The notes under the pieces are model-generated. The model worked only from the letters and a program-made list of their open reading frames with translations, was not told the DNA's origin and made no database searches. The translations under genes were made by a program, and so were the position numbers. DNA of 64,000 nucleotides from Anisakis pegreffii (lineage: Eukaryota; Nematoda; Chromadorea; Rhabditida; Anisakidae), in the NCBI GenBank assembly GCA_035041965.1, contig JAPYMA010000325.1, positions 62,001-126,000 on the forward strand, given 5' to 3'. Numbering within the stretch: the first letter of the stretch is position 1; the number at the start of each line of letters is the position of its first letter. Of the stretch, positions 14,301-26,760 are shown piece by piece.

Positions 14301-16062
14301 GATCGAGAAATTCAACATGAACAGCGCTGAAAATTTGCAGTCTTGTTCGAAGATGTGACGCCATTTAATTAATGTCTCATCGGTGACAGAAGCGAACAGG
14401 GCAGAAATAAAAAGCAATTGTCAATGCAAATACCAATACCAGTATAATTTTCAATAGATACAATACGTAATTTAACAATCAAAATAAATAATATTAGTAA
14501 TAGTAACACTAGAATAGGAATAATAATGACCTGTGTACAGAACACTCTCCGAGCCAACCGAAACAAGGAACATTGCAGCACCAAGCACATGACCCGCATA
14601 AAAAGCACGTATTTTCAGTTTACCATCAACAATGACCTCTTCATTCACATTGACTGCTTTCACCTATCAATCATTTATTGTCATTGACTGTTTACCAACG
14701 AAACATCGTTCAATTCAACCACATTCATCAATAAAATATTTCAATACGAGAACCTCATTAACTGTGAATTACAAGAAACGTATGAAAGTGAATGCATGTA
14801 AACAAATAAGTCTTACTAGACGGCTGGAGATTTAGGAATTCATTACATATTTAGATGTCTTATGTGATATGGCATTATGTTTGAGATTTCGACATACGAG
14901 TCAACAAACATTCTCACAAAAATCATTTGAATCAATAAGTGAACGAGCAGAACAACCTTCTGCATGCAAGTTGCTATCATTTGAGATGTGAAGAAATTCT
15001 TTTCGCCACGGAACTCAGTTTGAACTTTACGAAAATCTTCCTGCAGCAAATGTCTACATAAGAAAACTTCACAGTTAACAAATAAACCAAAACATAAAAC
15101 TGAATTAGAAGCAGTTAGAGGAGCGGCAAAATTTTCAGGCGAGCAAAGCTTTAGCTTTCAATCGCAAATATTCTGTAGAGGAAAAAACTGATCATCAAGG
15201 AATCCAGTGGAAACTTCAGCTGATTTTCAGACAGAAATTATTCCGTGTCAGAAAAGAGCCAATAATTCACAATTTTGGCGAGAAACCGAACATTCCGATC
15301 CAATGATTCAAAACAGGGAGAAATTATTGAAGAAATAAAATGAATGTGGAAATTTACCAATAAAACCGGAGCGATGGCCTTAGTGGGATATGTCATATAG
15401 ATGGGTCCTTCGTATCCTACCATTTCAGTCATGAACGGTAACGCACCACAATGATCCAAGTGAAAATGCGTTATGATTACACAATCCAAGTGTTCATCTA
15501 AAGAGGTTCCACCAGAAATGAAACTGAAATAACACTTTTTTAGTCAAATGCAATTCGACAATCTGGAATACGAAGGTGAATATCATGGAGTCGCACTCTC
15601 ATTCTTTTACGACAACTGAATTCCTTTGAATATGCGTAGCTCTTGTCATAAACATGCTATCTTTCGCATGAAAGACAGAAGTATAAATACTCAGACTTAA
15701 GTCAGCCTCAACTCAACCAATTTTCAAGCGGTCAACTTTTACACGAAACTTTTTCAAAACTGTAAAAGAAAAACAGATGCATGTGAATCATTTCCTATGA
15801 ATAATGTGCATAAACACCTTATTATTTGACTAATAAACATGCAGTATGCAGCAATAAGAATAGTCAACAACAAAATGTAATGATTAAGGAAGATTAAACG
15901 TAAACTCGAAAAACTTTGAAAATACCTGAAATCCGGGAAGCGCCTTTCGTCTTGATAACCCATGTGCATTCCACAGTCCAGCATCACATTCTTGCCTCCG
16001 ATAGACAACAGAATACAACTTCGGCCCACATCTTGCCCAGCACCCAACGTTACTACCTGCAT
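11338..16062 (-). CDS. INTS11: Integrator complex subunit 11 endonuclease, 12 exons
   Basis: Zinc-dependent RNA endonuclease of the nuclear Integrator complex, a CPSF73 paralogue that cuts snRNA precursors and nascent transcripts. Exons on the minus strand: 16062-15926, 15523-15358, 15040-14957, 14663-14531, 14226-13922, 13675-13531, 13052-12901, 12767-12699, 12450-12364, 12088-11915, 11783-11622, 11499-11338. They sum to 1776 nt, 591 aa, against about 600 for the human protein. Visible motifs: [10 protein letters not shown] near the start, the metallo-beta-lactamase signature HFHLDH (residues 65-70), LDCGMHMG, Glu201 in [10 protein letters not shown], the beta-CASP segment [21 protein letters not shown] and [11 protein letters not shown]. 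Residues expected for zinc binding and catalysis are present, so the enzyme should be active. Start Met is the only in-frame choice beside an AG at 16055-16056; an upstream exon supplying a slightly longer N-terminus is possible. Confidence 0.96.
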
Positions 16063-17400
16063 GTATAATAGAGCAAAAGAATGGAAAAGAACAATTGAAT
16101 TTCAGTCGAAGCCAATGCTTGAGTAAAATTAATATAACCTAAGATGAGTCATAAATCACTCATTCGTTACAATAAGTGTCCCAATCAACGAAGAACAAAC
16201 TTCACGTTGACCTGGACTGAATTGCAATGAATTTCAAGTATAACTAATTAATATGATGAGGCTAATAGATTAAAATGAAAACGAAAGGCAAAATGCGATA
16301 CCTTAAGGAAGGGCATCACTCAGACGTAACGCTCTTTTAAGTTCTGCAACCGATCTGCTTACCCTGAAACGAGAAAAGGGTTTGGATTATTTTCATCAGT
16401 TTCTCGTAGAATTGCCGGATACAGCGGAGTACCCAGAGACGGAAAGGATGTCTCGGGAAACGGAAGTAAGGACGACCTTTGAAAGAGGAAGCGAACAGAG
16501 CAAGTAAAGAATATGGGTTTCCGGAAGAGAGGCTGAAGTAGGAGAACTCCACGAGATGATGATAATTGCTGTTTAATTCTATAAGTGTCTAAAAAGATAA
16601 TACGAACTCCAGATAGCGATATTGATAAAATTGTATTAGATAACGATAACCGCATATCGCTCACTCGTTTATTAGCCGTTATGCAAATGTTCGGCTGCTT
16701 CGCCACACGCGTGATTTTCAATATCTATTGGCAAGTTAAATTTCAGAAATACATTGAGTATGCTTAAAACGATACTTTGATGATTATGATGAACGGAACG
16801 AATAACATTCTGATGAATGTAATCTAGATTGGTGCGATTGAACACGATAAAAAATGTGTGGTTGAGACGGATAAACCAGCTAAAGTAAATGAGTGCAAGG
16901 GATAAATGAATGATGACTCGGAAAACGAAAAATGAAAAAACAAGCAGTATCATGTCAATAAAGAGGACATTGCTAGACTTGAGAACATTGCTAGAATGAA
17001 AAGGTTGATCCTTAAATTCCTTACACCTCGTGTAGACTGATCAACGCACGTTCATTGTACTGAAATGAGCCACTGAGCTACTTGAAATGGCTTCAGAAAA
17101 TCATTACTATTTTTCGGCGTTTATTTGCAATAACACTGAATCATACAATCGAAACACAAAGGATTAACACCATACAAGCACAAAAGGATAAAGTCATTCA
17201 AGCAGTACATATTACGAAAGTTCCATTTTATCATACGAATCAGAACGGCAGTGTAGGATGATCATGCAATCACAAAGGGATAAGATGATCATGCACCACC
17301 AGTACATACAAATATTCCATTTCATCATGCATAGGTTATATCCATGTATATGTATCCCCCCTATCATATACATAAACAGTTAACTATAAGGCACAGAGCT
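16063..17400. other. Upstream region of INTS11 with a CG-richer block and degenerate short repeats
   Basis: The block 16345-16560 is richer in G and C than its surroundings and is open in two frames on the minus strand. It may be a 5' exon or promoter of INTS11, but no splice link in the right phase was found. Between about 17150 and 17340 two loosely similar copies of a roughly 75-80 base unit occur (ACAAAGGATTA-type then AAGTTCCATTTTATCAT-type words). No gene is called. Confidence 0.4.
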
Positions 17401-17414
17401 AAAGGTTGATTCAT

Positions 17415-18040
17415 TACTATTGTACTAAACGGTTACCACCTTTGAGCTAACGGTACTCTGAGGTTTGTCCAGTAACATATCAATTTCTCTACACCATTCG
17501 ATTCCACAGAATCTCTAGATTCAGAAAAATATATGTATTATTGGACGATTTTGTTTACTTGTGAAGATATAGCTAATTTATTAAAGGTATCTCAACTAGC
17601 GCTGTGGCGCTCGTTTACATACATTGTATCACTATAGATCGATATTATTACAGTACTAAACGGTTACCACCTTCGAGCTAACGGTATTCTCAGGTTTGTC
17701 CAGTAACATACCAATTTTTCTACACCATTCGATTCCGCAGAATTTCTGGATTCAGAAAAATATATATGTTGTCGGGTGATTCTGTTTAATCGAAGCAGTA
17801 TTGATCATTTTCTGAAGTCATCTCACGCAGCTGAGCCGCTCGTTCCAATGCATTATGTCTGCATAGATTAACGTATAAAAGTTATGAGGAATTTCACGAT
17901 CACCATTATCAACCTAACGTTACTCTCAGGTTTTCTCAGCAGCATGTCTTTTTCTCATCACCATCGGATTCTCCAGAATCCCTAGTTTCTGAAAAGTGTA
18001 TATATTATCGTGCGATTTTGTTTGTTGCAGTTAATATTGA
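17415..18040. repeat. Three degenerate tandem copies of a 231-235 bp unit
   Basis: Copies start near 17420, 17652 and 17890. Shared landmarks are the words CTAAACGGTTACCACCTT (copies 1 and 2), CTAACGGTA/CTAACGTTACTCTCAGG, TACACCATTCGATTC/ATCACCATCGGATTC, and a TTCAGAAAAATATAT segment followed by ATTTTGTTT. Copies 1 and 2 are clearly close; copy 3 is more diverged and fades after about 18040. No long open frame runs through the units. They could be a decayed satellite or repeated noncoding transcription units. Confidence 0.75.
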
Positions 18041-18627
18041 GGACATCCTTTATCCGATGACACGAAAAGCGATGGGCTTGCAGGGCTATATTCATCCTGC
18101 TGTTGGCCAGTAGGGACAACTGACAAATCGTTCGCTTAACTCTGAGTTCAGCGACTTTTTTCGAGCGATCGTGTGCTTTCCACGATATCCGGATTTCGTA
18201 ACTTTGTTACTGGGATGAGGCGGCTCAATGAGCTCAGCGGATCACCAACAAATGATCTGGTGAGCTGATTGTTTTGAGGTCGATAGAACGTCGGTCTTTA
18301 CGTCCGCTAGCCATATCTTCACAACTTCATGCAAACTTCAATCGAAGCTTTGGCCTACGCTTGTTAGACCTTAGTTCGAGTACAGGCCAGTTGTTAATAC
18401 TAACCGACTACTGCAAAGTGTCGATGAGCGGTCAACATTGACTTTGATAATGTATTTCTGTCGAGGATCTGGTCTGAATCTAATCAAAATCTTAATTGAT
18501 GCTGTGTATCAAAACCATGTAGTATCACTCCTTTTACAAATCCTTTGTTTATTAAGCATCATACGCATAAATTAATCGATGATTGAACATTGGATAATCA
18601 GCGATCACCATAAATATTAAATCTCAA
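18041..18627. other. 3' flank of the collagen-mucin gene
   Basis: Unique-looking sequence between the tandem repeat and the collagen stop codon. It will contain the 3' untranslated region of the collagen transcript; nothing else was recognised. Confidence 0.45.
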
Positions 18628-21600
18628 TCAATTTCTGGATTTTCGAGGTCTTTTCGTAACGTAAATGAAACGTCTTCGGGTTGGTTGAGTCGTCTCTTCC
18701 GGATATCCTGTGATTATTTCCTTTGGTTCTTCATTTGTGGTAGTTTCTTCGTGTGACGCTTGAGTGACGAATAGTTCCGATTTATTCGTTTCTATTGCAT
18801 ATGCGTCGTTTTCCAATGGTGACGAATCGCCGCTAAATGTACTGCTGCTCTTTTGAAGTGGAACATGACTGTTAACTGAAAAAGAAGATGATTATTTTAC
18901 CAGCAGGCCATGCCGCATACAAATCTCTTATGGGTAATCTACAATATCAATAATTGTAATTTTATGTTTCCAGTTGAGCACAGCTCTGTAGCATCCGATC
19001 GTAGGAATTGTTTAGTGGGACAGGATTGTCAGCTTAAAAAAAGAAGGAGCAGTTTTTACAGTCACACTAAGTACTCATTACAGCGACACTAAAGAATATT
19101 CTGCACAAAGTTCTTGCATCTGATGTGCCAACTCCAAAATTATCACCTCAACAATACGACAATCAATTGGGCTTTTCGCCATGTCATGAGGGTGTTGAAG
19201 AAGATATTTGCGAATTATTGAGTCACCAGGTTTTGCTCAGTTTTATTGCGCCTATAGCGAATATTTTGATCTGAAATCCCTTTCGAAGTATGACAAGGAT
19301 CGCTCTTCACAGTGAGCAGAAAATCATTCGTTCGCAAGATGTCGATTTCATAACGAAAATCCGAGTATGCTGAACTCACTTTCAGGTTTTCTTCTGATAG
19401 AACGTTGATTCGCATCGTCACCATTCAGGAATGCTGACCTGATTTGCTCATCAAGCAGCAGCCGCTGATTGTTCTGTTTATTGTAGCGATCACTTTTGAA
19501 TGGAACCTAAGAACATCGACCAATAATCAAAAATAATGGAACGGAAACGTTTCAAAGGCTGTAAAATTCTGGTGATTTGAATGTCATCATTAAGTGGAAG
19601 TGAGACATGCGTAAGTGAGTAACTGTGCTTAGAATATGCAGTCAGAGATCTATGAAAACGAGTTCAGCGATAAAAGAAAGGTCGAGACATCAATTAAGCA
19701 GCCGAATAGTGCACTATCGAAAGAATCATGCCAAAAAATAATAAAAGTGATATTCAGTGATTTGTAAGTGACAGACATGCTTCTGTTCGTTTATATCATG
19801 TTACTGCTTGCTGGAAAAAATGAATCGATTGAGAATGTAATCGTGAATAAGGATGAATATGGAGCAGTAATTTTCCTAGTGTAATTTATTCGTTGCAGCA
19901 GGATGAGCAAATTCAAATTTGAACCTTCATTACAGAAGCTTCTCTCACCCGCGTGGTTGAGATAGATTCATTAGGGTCGTCTTCCTTTGATTCTTCAGTC
20001 ACAACATGTGCTACCTCGTCCTCTGACATTCCCAATTCATTGGTACTGATGACTCGATCATCGTCCAAAGTCAATTTTACCGATGGCTTCATAGCATCCT
20101 TGTATTCAATATCATCCATATCAACGTCATCCATTGCTAGATTGCTCTCCGAACTCACGGAATTGTCTGTATCTTCATCACTGATCACAGTTTCCAGAAT
20201 ATCCTTTAGCTCTAATGCCACATTGAATAAGGTTCGAGCAATAACTGGCATTGTTGGGATTTCCTTCACTTTTTTCTCCCATTCCAATTCCGTTCCAACC
20301 CTGTTCGTTTCAGGATTCACTACAGAAGATGTGCTGATCAACAACCGTTGATTGCTGGGAGGAGTGTTGGTCAAACGGGGAGTAGGAGTCGTGGAAGATA
20401 CCGTGAGCTCATCGTGGGATGCTGCTGGAACTGAATGTGCTTGCGAGGGATCTTCTGTGGTCACAGTTTTCGAAACTGCTTCTGAAACTGAATTTGTACT
20501 AGGCGCTGGAGGGAATACTTGGGTGGTTATTAGGTCTTGGGCGGTAATTAGGTTCTGAGTGGTCATTAGATCTTGAGTGGTCATTAGGTCTTCGGTGGTC
20601 ATTAGGTTTCGGGTGGTCATCAGGTCTTGGCTGGTCTTTAGGTTTTGGGTGGTCATTTGGTTTTGAGTGGTCATCAGATTTTGAGTGGTCATCTGGTCCT
20701 GGGTGGTCATCAGGTCTTGAGTGTTCACCAGGTATTGGGTGGTCATCAGGTCTTGAGTGGTCATCAGGTCTTGGGTGGTCATTAGGTTTGGAGTGGTCAT
20801 TCGGTTTTGGGTGGTTATTAGGTCTTCAGTGGTCATTTGGTTTTGGGTGGTCATTAGGTCTTCTCCAGCTTGAGTAGTTTTCAGTACTGTGGTTGATTCC
20901 GTGCTGCTCATGAGGTAATGATCCGTATTCGACGAAGTAGTGGATTCGAGATCAGGAGTTGTCATGGAAGGAGTGCTTCCCAGATCTGTGGTGGTGCTGA
21001 TTTTTGTGAATGATTTATTTTCATCCTTAATTTTCACTTCAGAAGAGGAGGTACTTCGGGGAAAGGTGGTCGTTTTTGACGAAGTTTTGTTGAAATCAAC
21101 TGGCACAGTCTTCGAAGAAGTGAATTTGGTGACTGTTGAAGCTGGTGGAGTGGTTGAGCCACTGGTGCTCTGTTCAGAATCTGCTGACCGGGTTGTTTGT
21201 AAAGTCACGTCATCATTTCCCTTTTCCGACAGTGTTTGTGATGTGCTTAATGAGGAGTCTGTATGGTGCTCGTGACTATTTGCAAATGTTGTTGAGTATT
21301 CTAGTGGTTCAGTTGGTGCGAGTGCAGCAATGGTTTCTGGCGGTGATGTGGTTAATAATTTCTCTGATATGTGTGGTGCTGCATCTATCGTTAGTGTTGT
21401 TGTGCTTCTAACCGCTTGATCGTTGTCGTTGATCAGTAAATCCTCTCGTGAAGGTGATGCAATTGTTGTGGGAATTTCTGGACTTGTGCGATCGTTCCAT
21501 GTTCCAGGCGCATTTTTTGACGATGGCTAAAAATACATCACTCATGAAGGTAGTGAATATGTCAGGTCTTTTTGAACATCAACTCACAATCGAGCCGAAT

Positions 21601-23834
21601 GCCCATGTCACCATAATGTGGTTTCAAGCAAATTCTGAACGAATTTTTCCTAAATTGTTGATTTTGGTCTAGGTGAACTGTTAATAGGATTGAGCTCTGT
21701 ATGAGGCCTTGCCGAATCTCACAGTCTAGGTGCTCCATAATGCCAATGTGTTCTGCACAGCGAAGTTTTTGATTCAAGATGCGTGCGTCATAATAGGTAC
21801 CTTTTTGCTAGATTTATACTCAAGACGTTTTGAGTTTAGACTATTTTTCTCGTTAGGGGAACTAACTCGTTCACTGCTTCTTGACGTCGCGGATGTATCT
21901 TCATCCACCTGAACAGATTTTCTGAATTATACCATCAGAAATAAACGTGAATCAGTTAGATAAATTTCACAATCTCTATGCTCATTGAACAGATCTGATT
22001 TGATCTTTACGTGTGATCTTAAGAACAAATGAAAGAGACTGCGTTGTGCTCAATCGTGCTGCCTTATCCCTTAACAAGCGAATTACCTTTTTTCGTTGAC
22101 TTTGAGATTCTATCATCTTAAACTCCAGCGGACACGGACAGAACTTCGCATTAGCGCCTGGCTCACCAACTGAACCCTTTGGACCATGTCGTCCGAAACT
22201 ACCTTTCAGACCATCCATACCATCCGGACCTGGCTTACCATCAGGACCGGGCCGTCCATAGATAAAGTTTCGCTTACCTGAATAATGACAATGATAATCA
22301 ATGCAGAACAGGTGATAAGTAATGATAATAGTACAAATGGCAATCAAAATCATTGCAATATTAATGTCTCAATCACAATAACCACGACGACAGTACCAAC
22401 GATAGCAATGTTCATAATGATAATGACGATAACAATAATACTGAATATGATGAGAATAACTGGAATAATATTACAAATCGTCAACAATGACCTCGTTTTC
22501 CTTGTGGGCCAGTTCTTCCGATTGGTCCTGGTAAGCCTTTCGGACCTGGTTCACCCGTTCCACCGGGAGCTGATCGGCCTGGCGGACCTTTGGGTCCTGG
22601 TCTTCCGTTGGTACCATTAAAACCTATCGGTCCTTCTTCTCCAATATCACCTTCAATGAGACAAGTCAATAGAATTACCGCATCATACACTCTGAATATA
22701 GGCCGTCATGCGAAATTGATTCCTCCCATCATCGGAATGTCATATTGCTCGTGAAACATTAGAATCGCCCCTATGACGTTGATTAACGAAAAATTTCCTA
22801 ATTGTAAATGGAGACGTACACCATAACATTACGATAATCAATAGAAATTCATCACCGTTTCTTCACGATACACTCAATTTAGAAACCATCAGTTGCTCCG
22901 AAATTCAGCTCTTTTAGCTGTTTTTATAAAAGTTGAATACAACGTACCATCCCGTCCGTCAAAACCTGGTATTCCAGGATATCCCTTATCGCCTTTCAGT
23001 CCTCGAATACCACGATTTCCGGGCGCTCCAACCGGTCCAACTCGGCCCTGTGGACAGACGATGCATTTTTGACTGAGTTGTGCGACGATATCACGTTCAT
23101 CTAAACCGCGACGCCCTTCGGGACCGTCATCACCTGGCTCGCCATCCTCTCCATCATCACCTTCAATTTTCACATTTTTTTCGCTTTTCTTCAGTTTCGC
23201 ACAAACTACTTTTGAAGGAATTCCACACAGTTTCCTTCATAGTCTAATGAGCTTTCACGAAAGTTTCACCAAGAAAAGCATACCAGCTGGACCGGGTGGG
23301 CCGGGCTCATATGGCTCGCAAAGTGGCAGAACTGATCGTTTGAATCGTTGAGATTCACGACGCATCAGAGTGAGTTGAACATGGGCACGATCAGAGAGAA
23401 GCTATAAAGAATAGTTTCGAAGAAATTTTTAAAGACTCTGAAACAACTAAAATTAGATATTGCAATTAGTTTCTCGGCTTCTACAGCTTGCAGTTGGACG
23501 CAAACACCTTGGGAACTCGAGAGTCTAGAACGGTGGAAAAACACACCATTATGATATCTCAGTCCATTATTGATCCAAATGGTCATTGTTAAAATAACTC
23601 GAATACTGAAACTTCCAGGTGGGAACTAGAAATGGCAGAACTTTGAGCAGTGAATGAATGCTTCAAGAAGTCAGTGATGAGATATTAACACACCATGAAC
23701 TTATCGACATGATTTTGAATGTTCGATCGTATATGACTGCTTCGACGGAATATCAACGGTAGAAATGTTAGCTGGGCGATGAGTGTGGTGGCACACAGGA
23801 GGAATGTCACGAATGAGGCTGCTTCGTAGAACAT
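18628..23834 (-). CDS. Cuticle collagen with long mucin-like C-terminal extension, 9 exons, 960 aa
   Basis: Structural protein of the nematode cuticle, secreted by the epidermis. Exons on the minus strand: 23834-23694, 23401-23284, 23160-22948, 22650-22492, 22277-22087, 21908-21801, 21526-19949, 19506-19380, 18875-18628. Phases agree throughout and total 2883 nt. Residues 1-47 hold an N-terminal hydrophobic membrane/signal stretch typical of cuticle collagens. RFKR (66-69) is the furin-type cleavage site. Gly-X-Y runs fill about 81-262, broken once, with cysteines at CEPYEPG, KCIVC and KFCPC that fit the usual interchain disulfide positions. From about 275 on the chain is not collagen: it is rich in Ser, Thr and Pro, with 19 six-residue repeats (533-646), then an acidic stretch and a basic C-terminus RRRFIYVTKRP. 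Usual cuticle collagens are about 300 aa. The in-frame sequence runs upstream of the chosen Met (AKAEM), so a longer N-terminus is possible. Confidence 0.9.
20519..20860 (-). repeat. Coding minisatellite, 19 units of 18 bp
   Basis: Inside the large collagen exon. The 18-base unit encodes the six residues (D/N)(L/Q)MTTQ and is repeated 19 times without a break, with point changes such as NRMTTP, YLVNTQ, NLKTSQ and NLITAQ. Every unit keeps length, so the frame is intact. Threonine-rich repeats of this sort are usual targets for O-glycosylation. Confidence 0.95.
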
Positions 23835-26760
23835 TTCGGCCTTAGCAAAGTAACAACCGATGAAGGTGTTTTGTAACTGGGCAGTTGAGTTCTGAAATGC
23901 TCACTGATACGAAATGAGATCACTGAAAAATAGGAAAAAAAAAGTAACGTTCGTATTTGTTAAGTGGTCGATGCGATTTCTGATTTGGTCATAGGGTGTG
24001 ATAATTCCGACTGGAAGTGTTGAATCAATGATTGCCTGAGACTAAACTCCAGCCTGTTGATTGGAAAGATTCTGCATGTGATCAAGAAGCGAAGCATGAT
24101 CAAGATTCAGGACCAAAGCTTTCTTTGCCTCACCCTAATTTCTCCCCATTTCCTAGAGCTCATACCACTTCTTTTGTGATTGACATGAAAAATTCAAGAT
24201 GAAATGAACTAATGAAAATTGATAAGAGAGGATTGATACGAGACACGTCGTCAAGCAGGCAGTAGATTAAGATGCCCATGTGTTTCCATTACAATGTTTG
24301 TCCCAAAAATGGTTCGTTCACATGCGAAGGAAATGATGACCTAATTCGTTATTGTAAAAGAATGAACTGATTGTTTTATATGTATCGTTAATATCGTGAG
24401 TGTAAAAAGGACAAGACGATTGATCGCGTAATCAATTGCAAAATGTTGAGTTGAAATATTGAATCGGACTTTTGAGTTTTGAGGAAATTATCCTCATTTT
24501 ATTCAGCATTTCATCAGTCTCAAGTAGAATTTTTCACCCATCCAATTGTATCTGCCACACTTATTCTGTTCATTTCTCATATTCGATGTCGATCTGCACG
24601 TTATTGAAGTTATCAATCTGAAGGGGGTCAACAAGATCAAACCCAGCAACTCATTATCAATCACTAAGATTTCAAGATTTTCATTTCCTGACGACATCGT
24701 TGAGACATGCAAAGACTCGTTTCATCGTTTCAAAATGTTCTTTCATTTGATTTAACATCTATGATACAATATCACAGACAATTCACCTTCACCTTACGCC
24801 GTCCTTATTTCTGTCAATAAAATGGATCTAATGAATGTCAAAAAACAATTGATGAAACTTTCGATTGTCTGTCACTTGAACTGCTACGAGAAATCATTAA
24901 TCAATGGAAAATGAAGCGAAAATTCAACGCTTCAGCAGATCTAGAATAACATTCAGTGGGAGAGTTTTTGTGATAATTGAACGCACTGCTTAGGAAATAC
25001 CGTTTTTTATTTGGAAGGGTGAAATTGAATTGTTAATGTTACTGCATGAAGAACAGTGCAATGAGTATCATTTTCTACATGAAGTATTAAAATGAATGGC
25101 ATCTGATCACATGAAAACCACTTTGAAAAAACGAAAATTTCTAAAACAAAGCGTACCGATTGAATTCCCAAAACGTTTTCATTGCGTGTTTCCAATTAGA
25201 CAGCATCAGTTCATGCGCATATAGCACTAATTAAGCGCAAGCATGTTTTAACAGTATTATGTAACGATTATGTTCAAGTACAATGGCATATAGCATATCT
25301 GATTCTTCGCTCAAAATATAATCGAATTGGAATGTCAATTGGAATAATACGGAAGCACTCTCACGTTGTAAATTAACCAATCTAACATTGATCCAAATGA
25401 ACAACTCTAAACAGGTTATGAAAATTAATGTGGTCATCTGAAAAGGTCACTGAAAACTTAAAGCAAAAACAAATTATAAATGAGCTTTCAAATTCTGCGT
25501 ATGAAACTTCCGTTTCCGATTTAGGATCACAATAACATCGCAGAAGGTAATAATTTGGCTCAAACATGCGCTACTTGTCAGATATTCAGTGATAAAAACG
25601 CCTGAAAAAAAGAAATCCAAACGTCTCGCTTCGAAAATATGGAACATATTTTCGTCTTCCAAACGTCTATGTAATATGTAACATCTTCGAAAATTTTCTG
25701 CCTTTATCACAACAAGAATCATAGACAAACCTGTTGAAGGTTCAATTTCCCGAATGAATAGCCAGGAAATTATGTTGGCTTCAATAATATAAGTTGACGC
25801 TGATAAATGAAATGACAAACTGATTTTTAAATCGTATGCATAATTTCTTTCCATATAAATCTCAAATTAGTGCAAGATGTCACGTTCACTCGATATGAGC
25901 ATAAATATGAAATCGAATACGATTAATTGTCAGTAATAAAACTATCATCTAGTAGGAAGTTGAATTTTTCACCGTTTTGGAAGCTAATGGATTCACAGAA
26001 GAGGGAATGATAATTTTAAAAATGTGCAACTAACTGATTCTTATTGAAGCTCACAAAGAGATCTTATCCTTGTGATTATTAATATCATTGTTTTCATTGT
26101 GTCGTTTTTCTCATTATGATTGTTGTTAACATTCATAATGCTTCGTTGGTGTTATTCTTTGCATATCCTTATTCACTATCAGATAAGATGGCTCAATCCA
26201 GCTATCTTTGTTTTCAGGTTTGTTCAATAGTCAGCTAAGAACTTAGAACTGTTCGATCCACTTAGATAGAACAAGTTATCAACGTTATGGAAAGTGTACG
26301 TGTGCTGCTGACGAATAAGGCATCGTTCCAGAAATATAGCGAAATCTCTTAAGATTTATCATATAGCTGAGGGATACGATTGTGCGCCTTTTTGTCTTCA
26401 TATTCTTGATCTCTTTGTTGACCACCAGTCAACACAATTATGGAATTTCATTGAAAACAATCTCCAAGTAAATCATGTGTTCATCCTTAGCAAAATTATG
26501 AGCGATTCTTTACGGTATATGGCTTAGTGAGAATCTGATGCAGTGAGCGAGCTTCCCCACTCTCCTGAAGAAAAGTCCTGACCATGCCATCGCAAGAGGG
26601 AAGTCCGAGGGGAGTTGGACAAGAAATTTGCACTCTCTAACCCAAAAATGCACTTGCCTTTGAAAATGCCGGATAGTGGGGCTTAGAAATTCCCTGTTCC
26701 CCGCAACAAATTGCTTTATGCCGTGATTTGCTCCAATATCTGCTTGGTGTGAAAACGGCT
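23835..26760. other. Intergenic between the collagen and H4 genes, divergent promoters
   Basis: The collagen gene (minus) and H4 (plus) point away from this stretch, so both promoters should lie in it. Minus-strand open frames at 25007-25195, 25231-25437 and 25474-25854 encode hydrophobic segments and read like pieces of a serpentine receptor, with splice-like borders at 25735 (donor) and 25605 (acceptor), but stops prevent a full model. No confident gene. Confidence 0.4.

Noticed and set aside
19953..21411. Several plus-strand open frames of 68-132 codons
   Set aside because: All are antisense to the Ser/Thr-rich collagen exon; low-complexity repeats keep the other strand open by composition.
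21562..21777. Minus-strand open frame with four cysteines and splice-like borders, within the collagen gene
   Set aside because: Its only stop-free reading needs phase 1 at both ends, while the neighbouring collagen exons meet in phase 0, so including it would break the frame.
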